A stretch of DNA of 64,000 nt from Blasia pusilla. Taxonomy: Eukaryota > Marchantiophyta > Marchantiopsida > Blasiales. The stretch spans positions 10,664,001 to 10,728,000 of the forward strand of contig CM114274.1 of assembly GCA_050084515.1 (NCBI GenBank). Direction: 5' to 3'. The notes under the pieces were generated by a model. That model did no database searches, was not told the DNA's origin, and worked only from the letters and a program-made list of their open reading frames with translations. The translations under genes and the position numbers were made by a program. Shown in pieces: positions 1-11,247 of the stretch (its first letter is position 1; each line of letters begins with the position of its first letter).

Positions 1-1386
1 CGAAGCCGCGCACTCACTGAGATCACGCTGCACCGGAAGGAGCGTTTCTTTCTTTCTGGTACCGTACGGGACTCACTCACTCACTCGGTGCGGATTCACT
101 GACCACCGAAGGGCCGCTGGTGACTGGAGTTTCGTGGGTTTCTGTGATCACCCGGAGGATTACCGTGATCGCCATACCTCGCCATGATTACGCGTCCGTT
201 ATACGCCGGGATACCGCGCTTATGGGCGAGTGGTATCCCGGCGGAGAGCCTGACGGTACCGTGAAGGGGAGGCGTCGGGAGAAACCCTCGAAACTCTATT
301 TCGTGTCGAGGAGTCATTTCCGTCCCACCCGGACGGGCGGACGGGCGGACTATCGCACGTCCGGGTGAGAACACTGAGTAGCGATGAGCAGGATCTTAGA
401 GAATTTGTGCAGATCCGCAGTCTCCGTTCCCGTTCCGTGAGTATGATGAAGCGAACGATAGTCGAAGAGCGCGCTTAGCTCCAGAAATGGATCTCGATTT
501 CCGCGATTGTACGACAGGAGCCTCTGGCGCAGTCGCACCGAAATGAGATGAGTCTTGAGAATCTCACTTTCCTACAAGCAACGCTGTTCCGAGTCGAGTC
601 GGGACTCGGGATCGCTCGCTTACACGGCCCAGAGCTCGCCGGTCAGACGCAAGCGCACCGGGAGATAGATATACTTTGACTGAAAGAAAGGACCACTTCC
701 GCGCATGAATGTTTCTTCTCCCACCAACGTCGACACGGATTCCGAATTCTTCCGGCCGATGGTCAGTGCAGTCAGTCAGCGTCCACCTAAACCCCGAAAC
801 GAGAACGCACGCGATGCGATTTTCGGAATCCCTCCGTATCATGAAACGCACTCGAAGCGCTCGAGCGGCACCGTGTCGAAGTGTATGTAGCACGGGGGAC
901 CGACTCCGAGGCGTCTCGGGAGCTGTAGACACCATTCCAGATCTCGCACGGCAGACCTTGCTTTGCAGTACAAATCGGACTCGTCGGCTACGCGTCTGTT
1001 CTTAAGACTAAGAGTCCTTAGTGGTTGTGGTGGATGATCCAAATCATACTCCGGAGAAAGTCGGGTGACAGTTTTACTATTACCTTTAATAAATGACCTT
1101 TAATAGATACAATTAACAATACGAAGTTGGGGATAAATTTTCAAAAAGAGATGTTTCATAACATAAAATTTCAAGTTTTTTAATTTTCAAAATAAATAGG
1201 AACCTTGGATTTTCAAGATAGAAGAGAAAGAGAGAGTAGGAAACAAAATTTCCATGGAATATTTTAAATGTTAAATCTCAAAGGTAGACAAGGCTCATAA
1301 GAGATGGGGAATAAAATTTTCAGGAAGGCGGAGAAAATGAAATAGATTGGTTGGAAGAGATTGAATTTCTCTTACCTTCTCTATTG
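1..1386. other. Unassigned left flank
   Basis: No recognisable protein or RNA gene was found. The first kilobase is relatively GC-rich and has several overlapping short open frames on both strands, none with a known motif or a convincing codon pattern. From about 1060 the sequence turns AT-rich up to the transposon boundary. A perfect 11-bp inverted repeat lies at 205-215 and 232-242. It could be a promoter or UTR of a gene beyond the left edge, but nothing shows this directly. Confidence 0.4.
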
Positions 1387-2159
1387 TGTCGTGCGCATAC
1401 ACATCGCTACACAACATACCTCGTTGTTACCAAACACACACACAAACACGCACGATCCCATGCTAACTCATGGCATCCAAACAACGAGACAAGAAGTACC
1501 AAAATATCTCCAATAAAATAAGATCCTATCTCTCTCACAACACCATAGATCTCATATGTATGCACTCTCACATGTCTCTCTCAATGTCAAACCAGACCCA
1601 CTCTCCTAATGAGAGGCTTGGATTACACACACAAGCCAAGCAAGACCATAGCTCCGCCTCCTCATGCCAAGAGGTTCAACAAAGAGAAAATGAGCTCTCA
1701 AGCTCTCCCTCCTTGAGGTATACCCCTCTCCTCTCCCAAACTCTCTCCATGGTAACCTATGTTCCCAAGTCACCTCCTATGCTCTTAACCTCATGTAGGA
1801 GGTCAAGGGCCACTGATCAAAAATAGAAAGTTGATCATATACTCAAAATGGTACTTACCTAAAATAGTAAGTTTCTCAATATGGCTCTAAATGAGGCGAA
1901 ACGAAGGGGAAATCTGCTCTCTCAGGTTTCACGGTGCCTCAGCAGGTCATCCTCGACCTACTGAACCTGTCCTCCACTACTTATGAAGGTGCTCTACTAG
2001 ATCTCACCGATCTATCCTAAAAGATATGACAACTGTCGTGCGCATTCACATTGCTACACAACATACATCGTTGTCACCGAACACACACAAACACGCACGA
2101 TCCCATGTTAACTCATGGCATCCAAACAATGAGACAAGAAGTACCAAAATATCTCCAAT
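1387..2159 (-). repeat. Left terminal repeat of element 1 (A-B-A' array)
   Basis: Three blocks can be read on the plus strand. A (1387-1514) begins TGTCGTGCGC. B (1515-2031, 517 bp) begins AAAATAAGATCC and ends ATGACA. A' (2034-2159) is a second copy of A that then runs into internal sequence. A plus B has TGTC/GACA termini, as an LTR should. The right end of the element carries only block B. Element 2 has the same A-B-A' arrangement. Confidence 0.75.
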
Positions 2160-2339
2160 CGCTCCCCTAGTTGGTGGTTAGGTCTCTCTAACTCCAGATA
2201 GCCATCTATCCCTTCCTACCATGACATACATCTCTCGAAGGCTAAGAGCAAGAAGGTCGGGTACTCATGTGGCCCCATCGTTAGTTGCCTTCTTGTCATC
2301 CATATCACAGACACAGATCAAAATATAAAACTACCTACT

Positions 2340-2666
2340 CTATGTACATCTGGGACACATCCATTGTCCTTAAGGAATCCTAGTGAGAGGTGGCGTCAAA
2401 CATGTCATATGCCATCCTCTCGAACACCCATCACAGACTAGCATAATGGCTGCACCACGGGCGGAACCACACAACATACACCGCAATCGTGTAGGAACTA
2501 TTGCTAAGCTCGGATCAACTGTACCGTCAATGTTCGGAAGATGACATGGCGCATAGTTATGCACATGGTCCTTCCAAACCATACCATCGCGTCCCTCCAA
2601 TAAGAGAGCACCGGATGGCAAAACCTCACGCACTCTCAAGATGGTACGCTCTGTAGTCACATCCAA
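2340..2666 (-). pseudogene. GPY/F-like tail plus PHD finger of element 1
   Basis: The frame 2666-2370 begins with a strand-rich segment (ILRVREVLPSGALLLEGRDG), like the GPY/F module after gypsy integrases. It ends with a PHD finger: RCMLCG, then MLVCDGCSRGWHMTCLTPPL. A TAA stop sits at 2372-2370. In the same frame after it come GQWMCPRCT and a second stop at 2342-2340, which supplies the Trp and last Cys pair of a C4HC3 finger. PHD fingers usually bind the N-terminal tail of histone H3. The module could guide integration to chosen chromatin, but that is inference. Confidence 0.82.
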
Positions 2667-2689
2667 CGTCGTGGATGCCGTCTACTGCA

Positions 2690-3560
2690 AGTAGACATAG
2701 TCTCCTTGATGAAACCTCTGGATAGTAGGTCAATAACCACCTCCTCGAATAGTCCCATACCTCAACGTATTGCGATGTTGCGTAATCGCCAAGTTCTCAA
2801 ACGCCATGGGCATCACTCTCCGAAACAACTCAGCCCTCTCAGAACATGCTCGCATCCATACATCAAGGTCATCAAGGTTCAACACCTCACCAATATCTCG
2901 ACGAACGGCCGCTGGTAAATCTGACTCTTGGCCATAAAGCAACAAGTACGGTGAGAAAGACGCTAAGGATGCTTGCCTAGTGAATCTGTATCCCATCGCC
3001 AACCACGGCAACTGAAGGTCCCAATCTCCTAGGTGACCTCTCTACAAGAAATACTTGCGTAGTCCTCTCTTCACCCTCTGCACAATCCGCTCGCTAGTCC
3101 ATCCGCCTTAGGATGATCTCGCGAAGTAGTGTGGTTGTGCCTGATCACACAAGACCTGAAACTCCCTGCGGAACTCTGTACCCTAGTTTTTCAACACCTC
3201 AGGTGGTGCGCCGTAATGACTCAACACTCGATCTAGGAAGGCATACGCAACTCCCTCACTCACTTTGTGAGGCAATGGAACCAACTCTATCCACTTTGAG
3301 AACTGCTCGACCATCACCAACACATAACGACTATGGCGCTTCGTCAAAGGCAAAGGTCCTGCAAAATCAAAACTCCATCTATAACCTAAACCCATGATAG
3401 AAAGTGGATGCAACTGTGGAGTTAGAGCATTGAACATGCTAGGACTCGATCACACACCATACATCTGGCAACACCATAACCGTCTGGCTCGTTGTAGTAT
3501 CCGATCCCGCTCTCTAGAACTCACTATGCTTGCGACGCTGCTAGTACGCAAGTACTCCAA
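2690..3560 (-). pseudogene. Integrase of element 1, zinc-binding region deleted
   Basis: The catalytic core begins GLGYRWSFDFAGPLPLTKRHS in the frame 3437-3183 (first Asp in WSFDF) and continues with FSKWIELVPLPHK. The C-terminal part is in 3011-2730 (YRFTRQASLASFSPYLLLYG). Compared with element 2, about 190 bp coding the HHCC zinc-binding N-terminus are missing at about 3470, and the segment carrying the catalytic Glu is disrupted. It would not be active. Confidence 0.82.
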
Positions 3561-3619
3561 GACCACTCCATCGTCATGAATGTCTCGGCCACCTGTCGTC
3601 TCCTCATCGGCCTCTGGAT

Positions 3620-5260
3620 TTTAGGACTCCCCATCAAACCTCGCCATCAAAGTCTCCGCAATCTTGCTCTCTATAGCCAACAAGCCCAAATAGGCTGACG
3701 CATGCAATCCTGGCACCAACTTCTCATCACTCTCACCATGCCAACGAGCTCCAGTCGCATCTCGCTGACTCGGGCATGGGTTACGGCTCAAACCATCTGC
3801 ATCTTGGTTGAGCGTCCCAAGTCTATGCACCACCTGGAAGTCATACTCCTACAACAAAAGAGCCCATCTCACAAGCTTCCCTGTAAGCTTGTCGGACTCT
3901 ATCAACCACTTAAGTGGCTGATGATCAGTAATAATGGTAAAGGGAGTGCAGAATAGATAACATCTGGAATGTGCGACAGCCCACACTGCAGCCAAACACT
4001 CACCCTCATACGAGCTATACTTTGTCTCTACAGTGTTGTTCGAGCGACTAGTATAAGCCACCACGAACTCTCTACCATCATCGTCATGCTGGATGAGCAC
4101 GGCTCCAAGCCCCAACATGCTCCAATCGGTATGCAACTGGAAAGGACGGCCCCTGATCGGTCTCCTCAATATGGGCGCGGACATCAATATGTCCTTGAGC
4201 ATCTAAAATGCTCTCTCTTGCTCATCCCCCCAATGCCACTCCTGATCCACCTTGGTCATCAAGGTTAGCGGCTTCGCAATCGAACTGAAACCCTTGACGT
4301 ACCGTCGATAGAAGTTCGCCAATCCCATGAATGCACAAACTCGACTCACATCTGTAGGGCGTGGAATGCGTGAAATAGCCTCTACCTTTGTTTGTTGCAC
4401 ACCAAGGCCCCCAGGGTATATCGTATGACCCAAGTACTCAATCTAGTCGTAAAAGAACTTACACTTGCCTAAATGTAGCTTTAGCCCATGTAACTGCAAT
4501 CATCAAACACCTCCTCTAGATGTCGCATATGCTCCTCAATCGTGGCGCTAAAGACTACGATGTCATCAATATAACACCTAGCAAAATCCAGACCTCCCAA
4601 GATCCTATCCATGACTCTCTGAAACTCAGCCGAGGTGTTCTTTAACCCGAATGGTAAGAACCGCCACTGGTACAAACAATCCTTCCCGTGAGGATCGATG
4701 CCCCAAAATGCCGTCTTCTCCCTGTCCTCGAATTTGATAGACATCTGATGGTATGCAGCTCGCAAATCCAATGAACTCAAGACCTTTGCATATCCAATCG
4801 CATCGAAGATCTCCTCAGGGGTGGGCATGGCATATCTATCGGCCTTTGTCTGCCGATTGATAGGTCGGTAATCTCCACACATTCGCCTATCCGTCCAGTT
4901 GCTATGCACATCCTTCTTGGCGGGCATGATAGTGGTAGATGCATACTCTTCATATGACATCTCCACTAGTCATGCTCCAACCAAGTCCTGGCTCCTACTC
5001 TGAATCAGAGCCCTCTCCATGTCTCTGTACTTGTAGGGTCGTCAGAAGATTGGCGTGTCACTCGACAACTCAATGCGGATCCTTGGACCCTTCAGTGTAC
5101 TCAAATCATGCATACTAAATGCAAAATAGCTCCTATAACTCCTAAGGAGCTGGTGTATCCGACGTCGTTCTCCTCCTATCAACCTAGGGCCCATATTTGG
5201 CTCCCAAGTCTCCATCGTGACTACGATAAGACTTTCCGGCATGGATGTTGGTCGTTGCTA
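3620..5260 (-). pseudogene. Reverse transcriptase and RNase H of element 1
   Basis: The RT N-terminus is in the frame 5242-5042 (TLKGPRIRIELSSDTPIF). The palm and fingers are in 4966-4481 with MPAKKDVHSNWTDRRMCGDY, LPFGLKN and the catalytic CYIDDIVVF box (about 4575-4549). A frame change leads to the connection segment (ANFYRRYVKGFSSIAKPLT, 4433-4203). RNase H follows in 4202-3849 (FQLHTDWSMLGLGAVL, YEGECLAAVWAVAH, TDHQPLKWL), and the segment closes with NQDADGLSRNPC near 3780. The Asp pair of the RT active site is intact here, but frameshifts and stops separate the pieces. Confidence 0.9.
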
Positions 5261-5479
5261 TCTTGCAACCTCGTCTCGGACAATAGAAATCCCATCTCCA
5301 CGTGCACTACTCGCAACCACGCTCGATGCTGTGGCTATCATCTCTTGGCGTACCTGCAAAATATTCCAAGAAGTCCACGTGTGTCTCTCCCGATCACCCC
5401 TCGTGTGTCAATCTCCTCGGGTCTTGCCCCTAGTCACTACCTCAACCGTCTCAGTAGGCATGGGGCTCACCAACGCAAC

Positions 5480-6600
5480 AATTGTGATTTGTCGCATCCT
5501 CAAATGACGTTGCTCAACTACTCCTAAGCTAAAAGTCCATGTCAAGCAATTCAGGCCTGACCCAAGACATGACGTCATGATGCCTCCGATAGTGATGGTC
5601 CTGCCGTCACTCCTGTGGGGAATGCCATCGCTCACTCTCGATCATCGGCGTTGGGCTCCATCAACCTCTGTACCTGGTCATCCCAAACCAAGCCAGGTCC
5701 AGCCTCCTTGTATGCATAGGAAGCGAGAAAACTCACCAATGTGGGAAAGGCGGCTTGTGGCATGCCAATCCTGTTCACCACAGTCAACGGCGGTCGATCA
5801 TCATGCCTCATTGCCTGTGATCCACATCCCGGATCCACCAACAAATCGGAGGGACACTCCACTCTCGCATAAGCCCTCCGCAATATCTCATGTGGTACCA
5901 AGTTGGTCCACTAAAGACGCGGGCGGTGTGCTCGTGAATCCACACTCGTCGCATCTAACAACAATGCCGAGCAGATCCATGCGCGCACCTGATGTGCACT
6001 CGTCACCACGCAGGACCTTGAATCGCCCAAAATTGGCACATTCTCCAAAATTTATGCTGGAGAACGAGACTAATGCTCATGTAAATGTCGCAAGATCCGC
6101 ATCATCTCCCAAAATAATCTGGATCGAGTGTCAGCTAATCCGCTACCCCGTCCAACACTCGACTAGCCCTGACACGGCCAACCAGCAATGACCAAGTCTA
6201 TGGTCCCTACCCGCTCCAAGTCCTCCGCCCCCAACAATCAAATGTCCCTCGATAGGGAACTCTGGTAACCGTGAATGGCGGACGCAGACAACAAGTCAGG
6301 CAAACGGAGGCGTAACACCGCCACATGGTGAAGTGAAGCGCGCCTCCCAACATCATCAATCTCCACATACAAGTACTGCAGCACGCGCACTCCAATGTGC
6401 AAAACAACAACTAACCCAGTGCTGATCCCTCCAAAGAGATCCAACACCCGACTACCCTTCTCTAGGATGCACCACATAATCGGGGTGGTGTCCAAAGGGG
6501 TGATAGCAGCACTCCTTCCTACTTGGGGTTCCTCCGACCCGTCACACTCTGGTGCAAACCTCTCGCTCCATAGGGTTGGCACATGCTCACTGGCTAAGCG
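5480..6600 (-). pseudogene. Retrotransposon-encoded cytosine-5 DNA methyltransferase, several stops
   Basis: The domain would transfer methyl groups from S-adenosylmethionine to cytosine C5 in DNA. Motifs appear in the right order on the minus strand: motif I VLDLFGGISTGL (6447-6412), motif IV DLVIAGWPCQG with the catalytic Cys codon at 6174-6172, motif VI ILENVPILGD (about 6050-6020), motif VIII SRAHRPRL (about 5930-5907), then FPTLVSF and GPGLVWDD (about 5745-5690), motif IX EPNADDRE followed by AMAFPTG (about 5665-5610), and motif X LGxxLNCLTW near 5550. In-frame stops follow PCQG and occur elsewhere, so this copy is dead. It lies between protease and RT. Methyltransferases inside gypsy elements have been reported from a few algal and protist lineages. 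Confidence 0.88.
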
Positions 6601-6799
6601 TCGAAGCTCCTCAGTCTAGCCCCAAAGCGGCACCTCTCCTCCACGGACTAATGCGGCTACCATGACACTCCTCTGCGTAGAAATGTTAGGAATGGGAGTA
6701 TCCTCTGCATGGACATGTCCCTGAATCAAATCACTAGGCCAAGTGATGGCATTGCTAAATGCTGCTAAGGTCGCCATCTCTCCTAACCGTCGCTCGATC

Positions 6800-7250
6800 A
6801 CTGTACTTGAGAATCAAACAGGTGATGAGCTAAGGTGCCCATCACCTGACTGCCATCCTGGTCTGTAGGACGCTAACTCCTCCCAATAATCCAGCAAAAA
6901 CCCCATCGGGCATAACACCGCACCACCAACCAAGACGTGGTAGGACTCTGCATCAATCACTATCGCCTTGGCTCGCACCACGGACTCATCTGTAGGATGT
7001 CCGGGGCGAATCCTCATCACGACCTCCTGTGAGGTGATATACTGTGTGGTACTCGCTCCACCCAAGGATGTGTGTATCCGGAATGGACAACGCTCCACGT
7101 CGGCTCTCGTCAAGCCCAATCCTCTGAACGACGCTTTCCCCAACATCAGGGGTTGCGATCGTGAATCCAACAAGACGCGCTGCGGACTAAAAGCTCTACC
7201 TCCGGGACTCATCAACTGGAACACCTCTGCCCGGTTTCCAGCAACACAAT
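6800..7250 (-). pseudogene. Retroviral-type aspartic protease of element 1
   Basis: This domain would cut the polyprotein. It lies in a 136-codon frame (7224-6814) with VLLDSRSQPLMLGKASFRGL, where the active-site triad D-S/T-G is expected. Here it reads D-S-R, so the catalytic glycine is lost. Downstream SYHVLVGGAVLCPMGFLLDY and a YRPGWQSGDG segment fit the C-terminal part of this protease type. It lies directly upstream of the methyltransferase region. Confidence 0.75.
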
Positions 7251-8099
7251 ACGAGGAGAAACCATGGCACGCTCTATCGCGGGTCTAGCGGGCATCTCCG
7301 CCATCCTAGCAGCCGCAGCCTGCCATGAATCTGACGTGGACGGCCCGAACATCCGCTCCAAGGGCAAGTCCATACCTCCTCTGCGATCACCTTTGAACGT
7401 GATGGAAGAACTCCAAGTCCACGCTCACATAGCGTAGCGGCCAGCCAAAAAACCTCGGTGGGCCTACCTCCCAACCTCATAACATCGGAAGCAGAAAATA
7501 AAGGAGCGCGATACACAACAATGGCCGCCCCCAACAACGTGCTCGACACATGTCCCTCCTGAGCATTAGCAATAGGAGTCATCGCACTCGCTTCTCCCAT
7601 CGTCCTCCGTGCCTGCATACCGACAACATCACCAACTCTCTAGGAACTCTGATCAGGACCCATCGATGGGGTCCTCATTGCCTCGGACAATGTGAAAGAC
7701 TGAGGAAGCCTAGTCTGTTTCATGGCTTCCCCTCGCTGTTGATCCAACTCTGCGGCTGCTCCACTCGTCACAACTACGGCGACCTCCATTTGGGCAACCC
7801 CTCACATCCAACCAGGATCCTTCATATCTCTCCATATGATGTCGATGCCACGGATGCGACATCAGGTAACCTCAATGCCATAGCGGCAAGCTGCTCCTGT
7901 AGCTGTTGTATCTGAGCAGCCATCCTAGCGTCACGTCTCGCGTCTCCCTCCACGTGTTTAGGTGGTGGGACTCTAGCTCCACCACCCTGTCGAGCAACTA
8001 TAGCTCCTCGTCCCCCAATGGGACCACTTGGTGCACGGTCTCTAGGCCCACTCGGACCGGCTACTCGCTCTGGTGCCCTTTGTGGTCCTCAGTCCGGAC

Positions 8100-9117
8100 G
8101 TAACTCAGGGTGTAAATTGAAAAACCTAACGCAAGTATGACCATACCTCTAATAATAGTCACACTGATAACCTCTTGGTGCAACACCATCTCCTCCTCCA
8201 TGCTAAGGCACACGTCCATGATCTTGACGAGTGCAATTGCGTTGATGATGGGCTCCACCACATGACCAACAAGTAATCATAGGCCGCTGCTGTTGAGCCG
8301 CATATGAAGGCGCAAGTCTTTGTGGCATGGTCTCACGGTATTCTCCGTGAGCTCATGGTGCCACAGTTAACCTATCTCAGAGTCCACGTTGTTAACCTAT
8401 CTCAGAGTGACGTTGATCAACCAACGCAAGCGAGTGTAAGCCTCCCGCAAACGCTCACCCAGGAGCCTCTGGAAGTCGTGGATGCTCCGCAACTTCTCCG
8501 TCCGTACCCCCTGGTAGCTCGCCCTCAACTCAGCGAAGGACTCAACCACGGGGTTGAACCTGGGACGAACCCGACTAAATGGTGCAACTGCTCCAATACG
8601 AGTGATCCCTCCTAAAACATCACTAGTGGAAGAGGAAGTAGCCTCTCTTGACTCCTCCTCCTCATCAGGGAACGGCTGCGTCCATGACACATAGTGTGGG
8701 TCATAGTAGAGTCGCCATGCCTCAATCTCCTCGGCAAAATCTATGGGAGAACTCATGGTAATCGTCCATAGGCGCCCCCTCTAAATGACGGAACATACCG
8801 TTTCATGTTGTAAACGGGTTGAACTATGTAGAGTTCCTAGCCCGCAATGAAGTTATGTAGCTCTATAGTGCCTACAGCACCTGAAAACCTACGCGGTCCT
8901 ATATCCTAGTCGTCCATCTCGTACGCCCAACTAGTAGGACCACTCAATGTGTATGGTGGATCACTAACACACTCCCCTCTTCTGAAGACGACACAGAAGG
9001 AGATCGAGGTGGTCTCTCACATGGAGACCCTTGAAACCTCGCACCACTGCGTGTAAACCCTCTAGGGCTACTCTCAGGTCCACTACCTTGTCTCTCAGAA
9101 TCCCGAAAGGATGCCAT
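8100..9117 (-). pseudogene. gag polyprotein of element 1, broken
   Basis: The structural protein that forms the particle and binds the element RNA. A plausible start at 9117 opens a Ser/Arg/Pro-rich N-terminus (MASFRDSERQGSGPESS). After a frame disruption, a gag core runs from 8756 with EIEAWRLYYDPHYVSW, an acidic stretch and a helical region ending in ERLREAYTRLRWLINVT. About 230 bp present in element 2 are missing near 8395. The zinc knuckle near 8150 survives only as remnants: one Cys has become Tyr and a stop interrupts it. It cannot be translated as one protein. Confidence 0.75.
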
Positions 9118-10019
9118 GATGGCCCTTGTGCCCCTCTCACATGATCACTCTCAATCTTGTGAGTAATCCCTCAATCACTCAAACTAAACATACGGCACTC
9201 AATCTACACTCTCTCACTGAGACGTGTGTTGTGTAGCAACAAGTAGCGTGGTGCGGAAAATCATTGATCTATCGTCTCATCGAAAAACCATCCTCAACTC
9301 TGGACATCCCACACAGGTCTATGTCCCCTCGACCCATACATCATCGATGCTCCTAGCATCAACACAAAACTGAATATCCCAAATAACTTCCCAATATCTG
9401 GAAATCCCTCACGTGCAGGGTAAGACACCAAAATGGGTAACCTGACAATAATTTCGATGTTGCTCCTCGGCCATTGCAAATCTCGAACCCAACTCGGTCA
9501 TGATGACAACTACTCCAATCAGCAAGTCGTACTCCTCTCGTATTGACGTTGCTCAAACCTCCTCGATGTGCGGTGCAGGTCCACCTGTTTGGTGCGACAC
9601 TACCGGCACAAAACGGCTACAAACGGCACGGCACTCGGAAATGGAGTACGGCACTCGACGGCATACCCTCCTCAATCAGCAATTCATACTCTCTGCTCCT
9701 TAGTGACGGAGCGGCTCTGTGATCGAGACGGTGCGGTGCGGCCACGAGCAGCACGGCGTAGCAATCGGAGGCGCGTTGCAACTATGAGCTACCAATCACA
9801 ACATAGCAGCATGAAATGAAAACTCAAACACCATAACCCGAGGTCATCTTCCATCACTGGTTGATGATGAAACTACGATGACAGTGGCGGCCAAAACCTA
9901 GTACGTGGTGGCGACGTAAGTCAAAGAATCAACGGTCCTCATGGAAGACCCTCAACTCCGTAACAGTGGCAATGGCAACCAAAGGATGGACAATGGAAAA
10001 ATGCGGCTCTGAGCAGCGC

Positions 10020-10160
10020 TAGGCGACGGCCGCGGCCGATGGTGGACGGTGGACGGTAGACCCTTGACGATGATGGTTGACCGTTGATGGTGACGGTTGA
10101 TTGTTGATGTTGATGGTTGACCGTCAACGGCAGACCATTGACGATGACTATGACGGCGAC
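10020..10160. repeat. Short-period G/T-rich minisatellite in element 1 leader
   Basis: Imperfect repeats of about 9-12 bases built on GGTTGACCGTTGATG-like units lie in the untranslated leader between the 5' terminal repeat and gag. Element 2 has a matching array at about 35285-35405, so the array belongs to the family. Confidence 0.6.
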
Positions 10161-10726
10161 GGCTGCCGCCGGTATGGCGGCTGGTTTAGGGTTTGAACAA
10201 TTTAACCCTAAAAATTGCCTAGCAATGGAAATTTTGCAAGATTAACCATAACTTTTTGCTCGCAACTCCAAATTGTGCATTTTCTATTGCATAGCTTCAG
10301 GATCTACGACAACGTCAGAAAATATTTTGAATCGGACATTCCAGTAAAAACCGACGGGGACTGTTGTAAAGCCCAATGTCTCTTTCTCGTACAAAAAATT
10401 CAGCAGCGCTTCCGCGTTGATTTCTCCCAACGAAAATGTAAAACGTGTGAAAATACAAATCAGCAAGGTACATGGAGCTCTCGAGAGCACCGGCCTGGGG
10501 CAACCCGCCCCCATACGCAATCCCTATCAAAAATTGGGCAGGGCTTCCGCGTGCCACTCTTCCACACAAAAAATTGGCAAAGGAAACATCACAAGTAAGC
10601 GGCTCTTGCTTCGATGAGCACTCCCATGAACCGCTGAATGGGGAATACGGTCCCCAACCTGCAAAACCAGCGAGTGACCAGCGAGCTCCCCCATGAAGCT
10701 CTCTCACTCATTCATTCTCTCTTTGC

Positions 10727-11243
10727 AAAATAAGATCCAATCTCTCTCACAACACCATAGTTCTCACATATGTGCACTCTCACATGTCTCTCGCAATGTC
10801 AAACCTAACCTACTCTCCTAATGAGAGGCTTGGATTACTCATACAAGGCAAGCAAGACCATAGCTCCGCCGCCTCATGCCAAGAGGTTCAACAAAGAGAG
10901 AATGAGCTCTCAAGCGCTCTCTCCTTGAGGTATACCCCTCCCCTCTCCCAAGCTCTCTCCATGGTAACCTATGCTCCCGAGTCACCTCCTTGGCTCTTGA
11001 CTTGATGTAGGAGGTCAAGGGTCACTGACCAAAAATAGAAAGTCAATCATTTATTCAAAATGGTACTTACCTAAAAAAGCAAGTTCCTCAATATGGCTCC
11101 AAATGAGCCGAAACGAAGGGGAAACTTTCTCTCTCAGGTTTTTTGGGGCCTCAGCACGTCATCCTTGACCTACTGAGCGTGTCCTCCACTACCCACAAAG
11201 GCGCTCTACTAGATCTCACCGATCTATCCTAAAAGATGTGACA
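10727..11243 (-). repeat. Right terminal repeat (block B) of element 1
   Basis: This 517-bp block matches block B of the left end (1515-2031) in sequence and length and ends GTGACA next to the ATTG target duplication. In the element's own orientation it is the 5' LTR, yet the A block expected inside it is absent. No convincing tRNA primer-binding site was found next to it. Confidence 0.8.
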
Positions 11244-11247
11244 ATTG

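Larger units (their letters stand above)
1387..11243 (-). mobile_element. Ty3/gypsy LTR retrotransposon with DNA methyltransferase and PHD finger (element 1), decayed
   Basis: Complete but inactive element. On the plus strand it begins TGTCGTGCGC at 1387 and ends GTGACA at 11243, and a 4-bp direct repeat ATTG flanks it (1383-1386 and 11244-11247), as expected of a target-site duplication. Minus-strand order is gag, protease, cytosine-5 methyltransferase, RT, RNase H, integrase, PHD finger. The frames are broken by many stops and shifts. Relative to element 2 it lacks about 190 bp of the integrase zinc-binding region (junction near 3470) and about 230 bp of gag (near 8395). The terminal repeats are visibly diverged from each other, so the insertion is old. 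Confidence 0.92.

Noticed and set aside
5577-6191. 204-codon plus frame
   Set aside because: It is antisense to the methyltransferase region of element 1; the minus strand carries the catalytic motifs.
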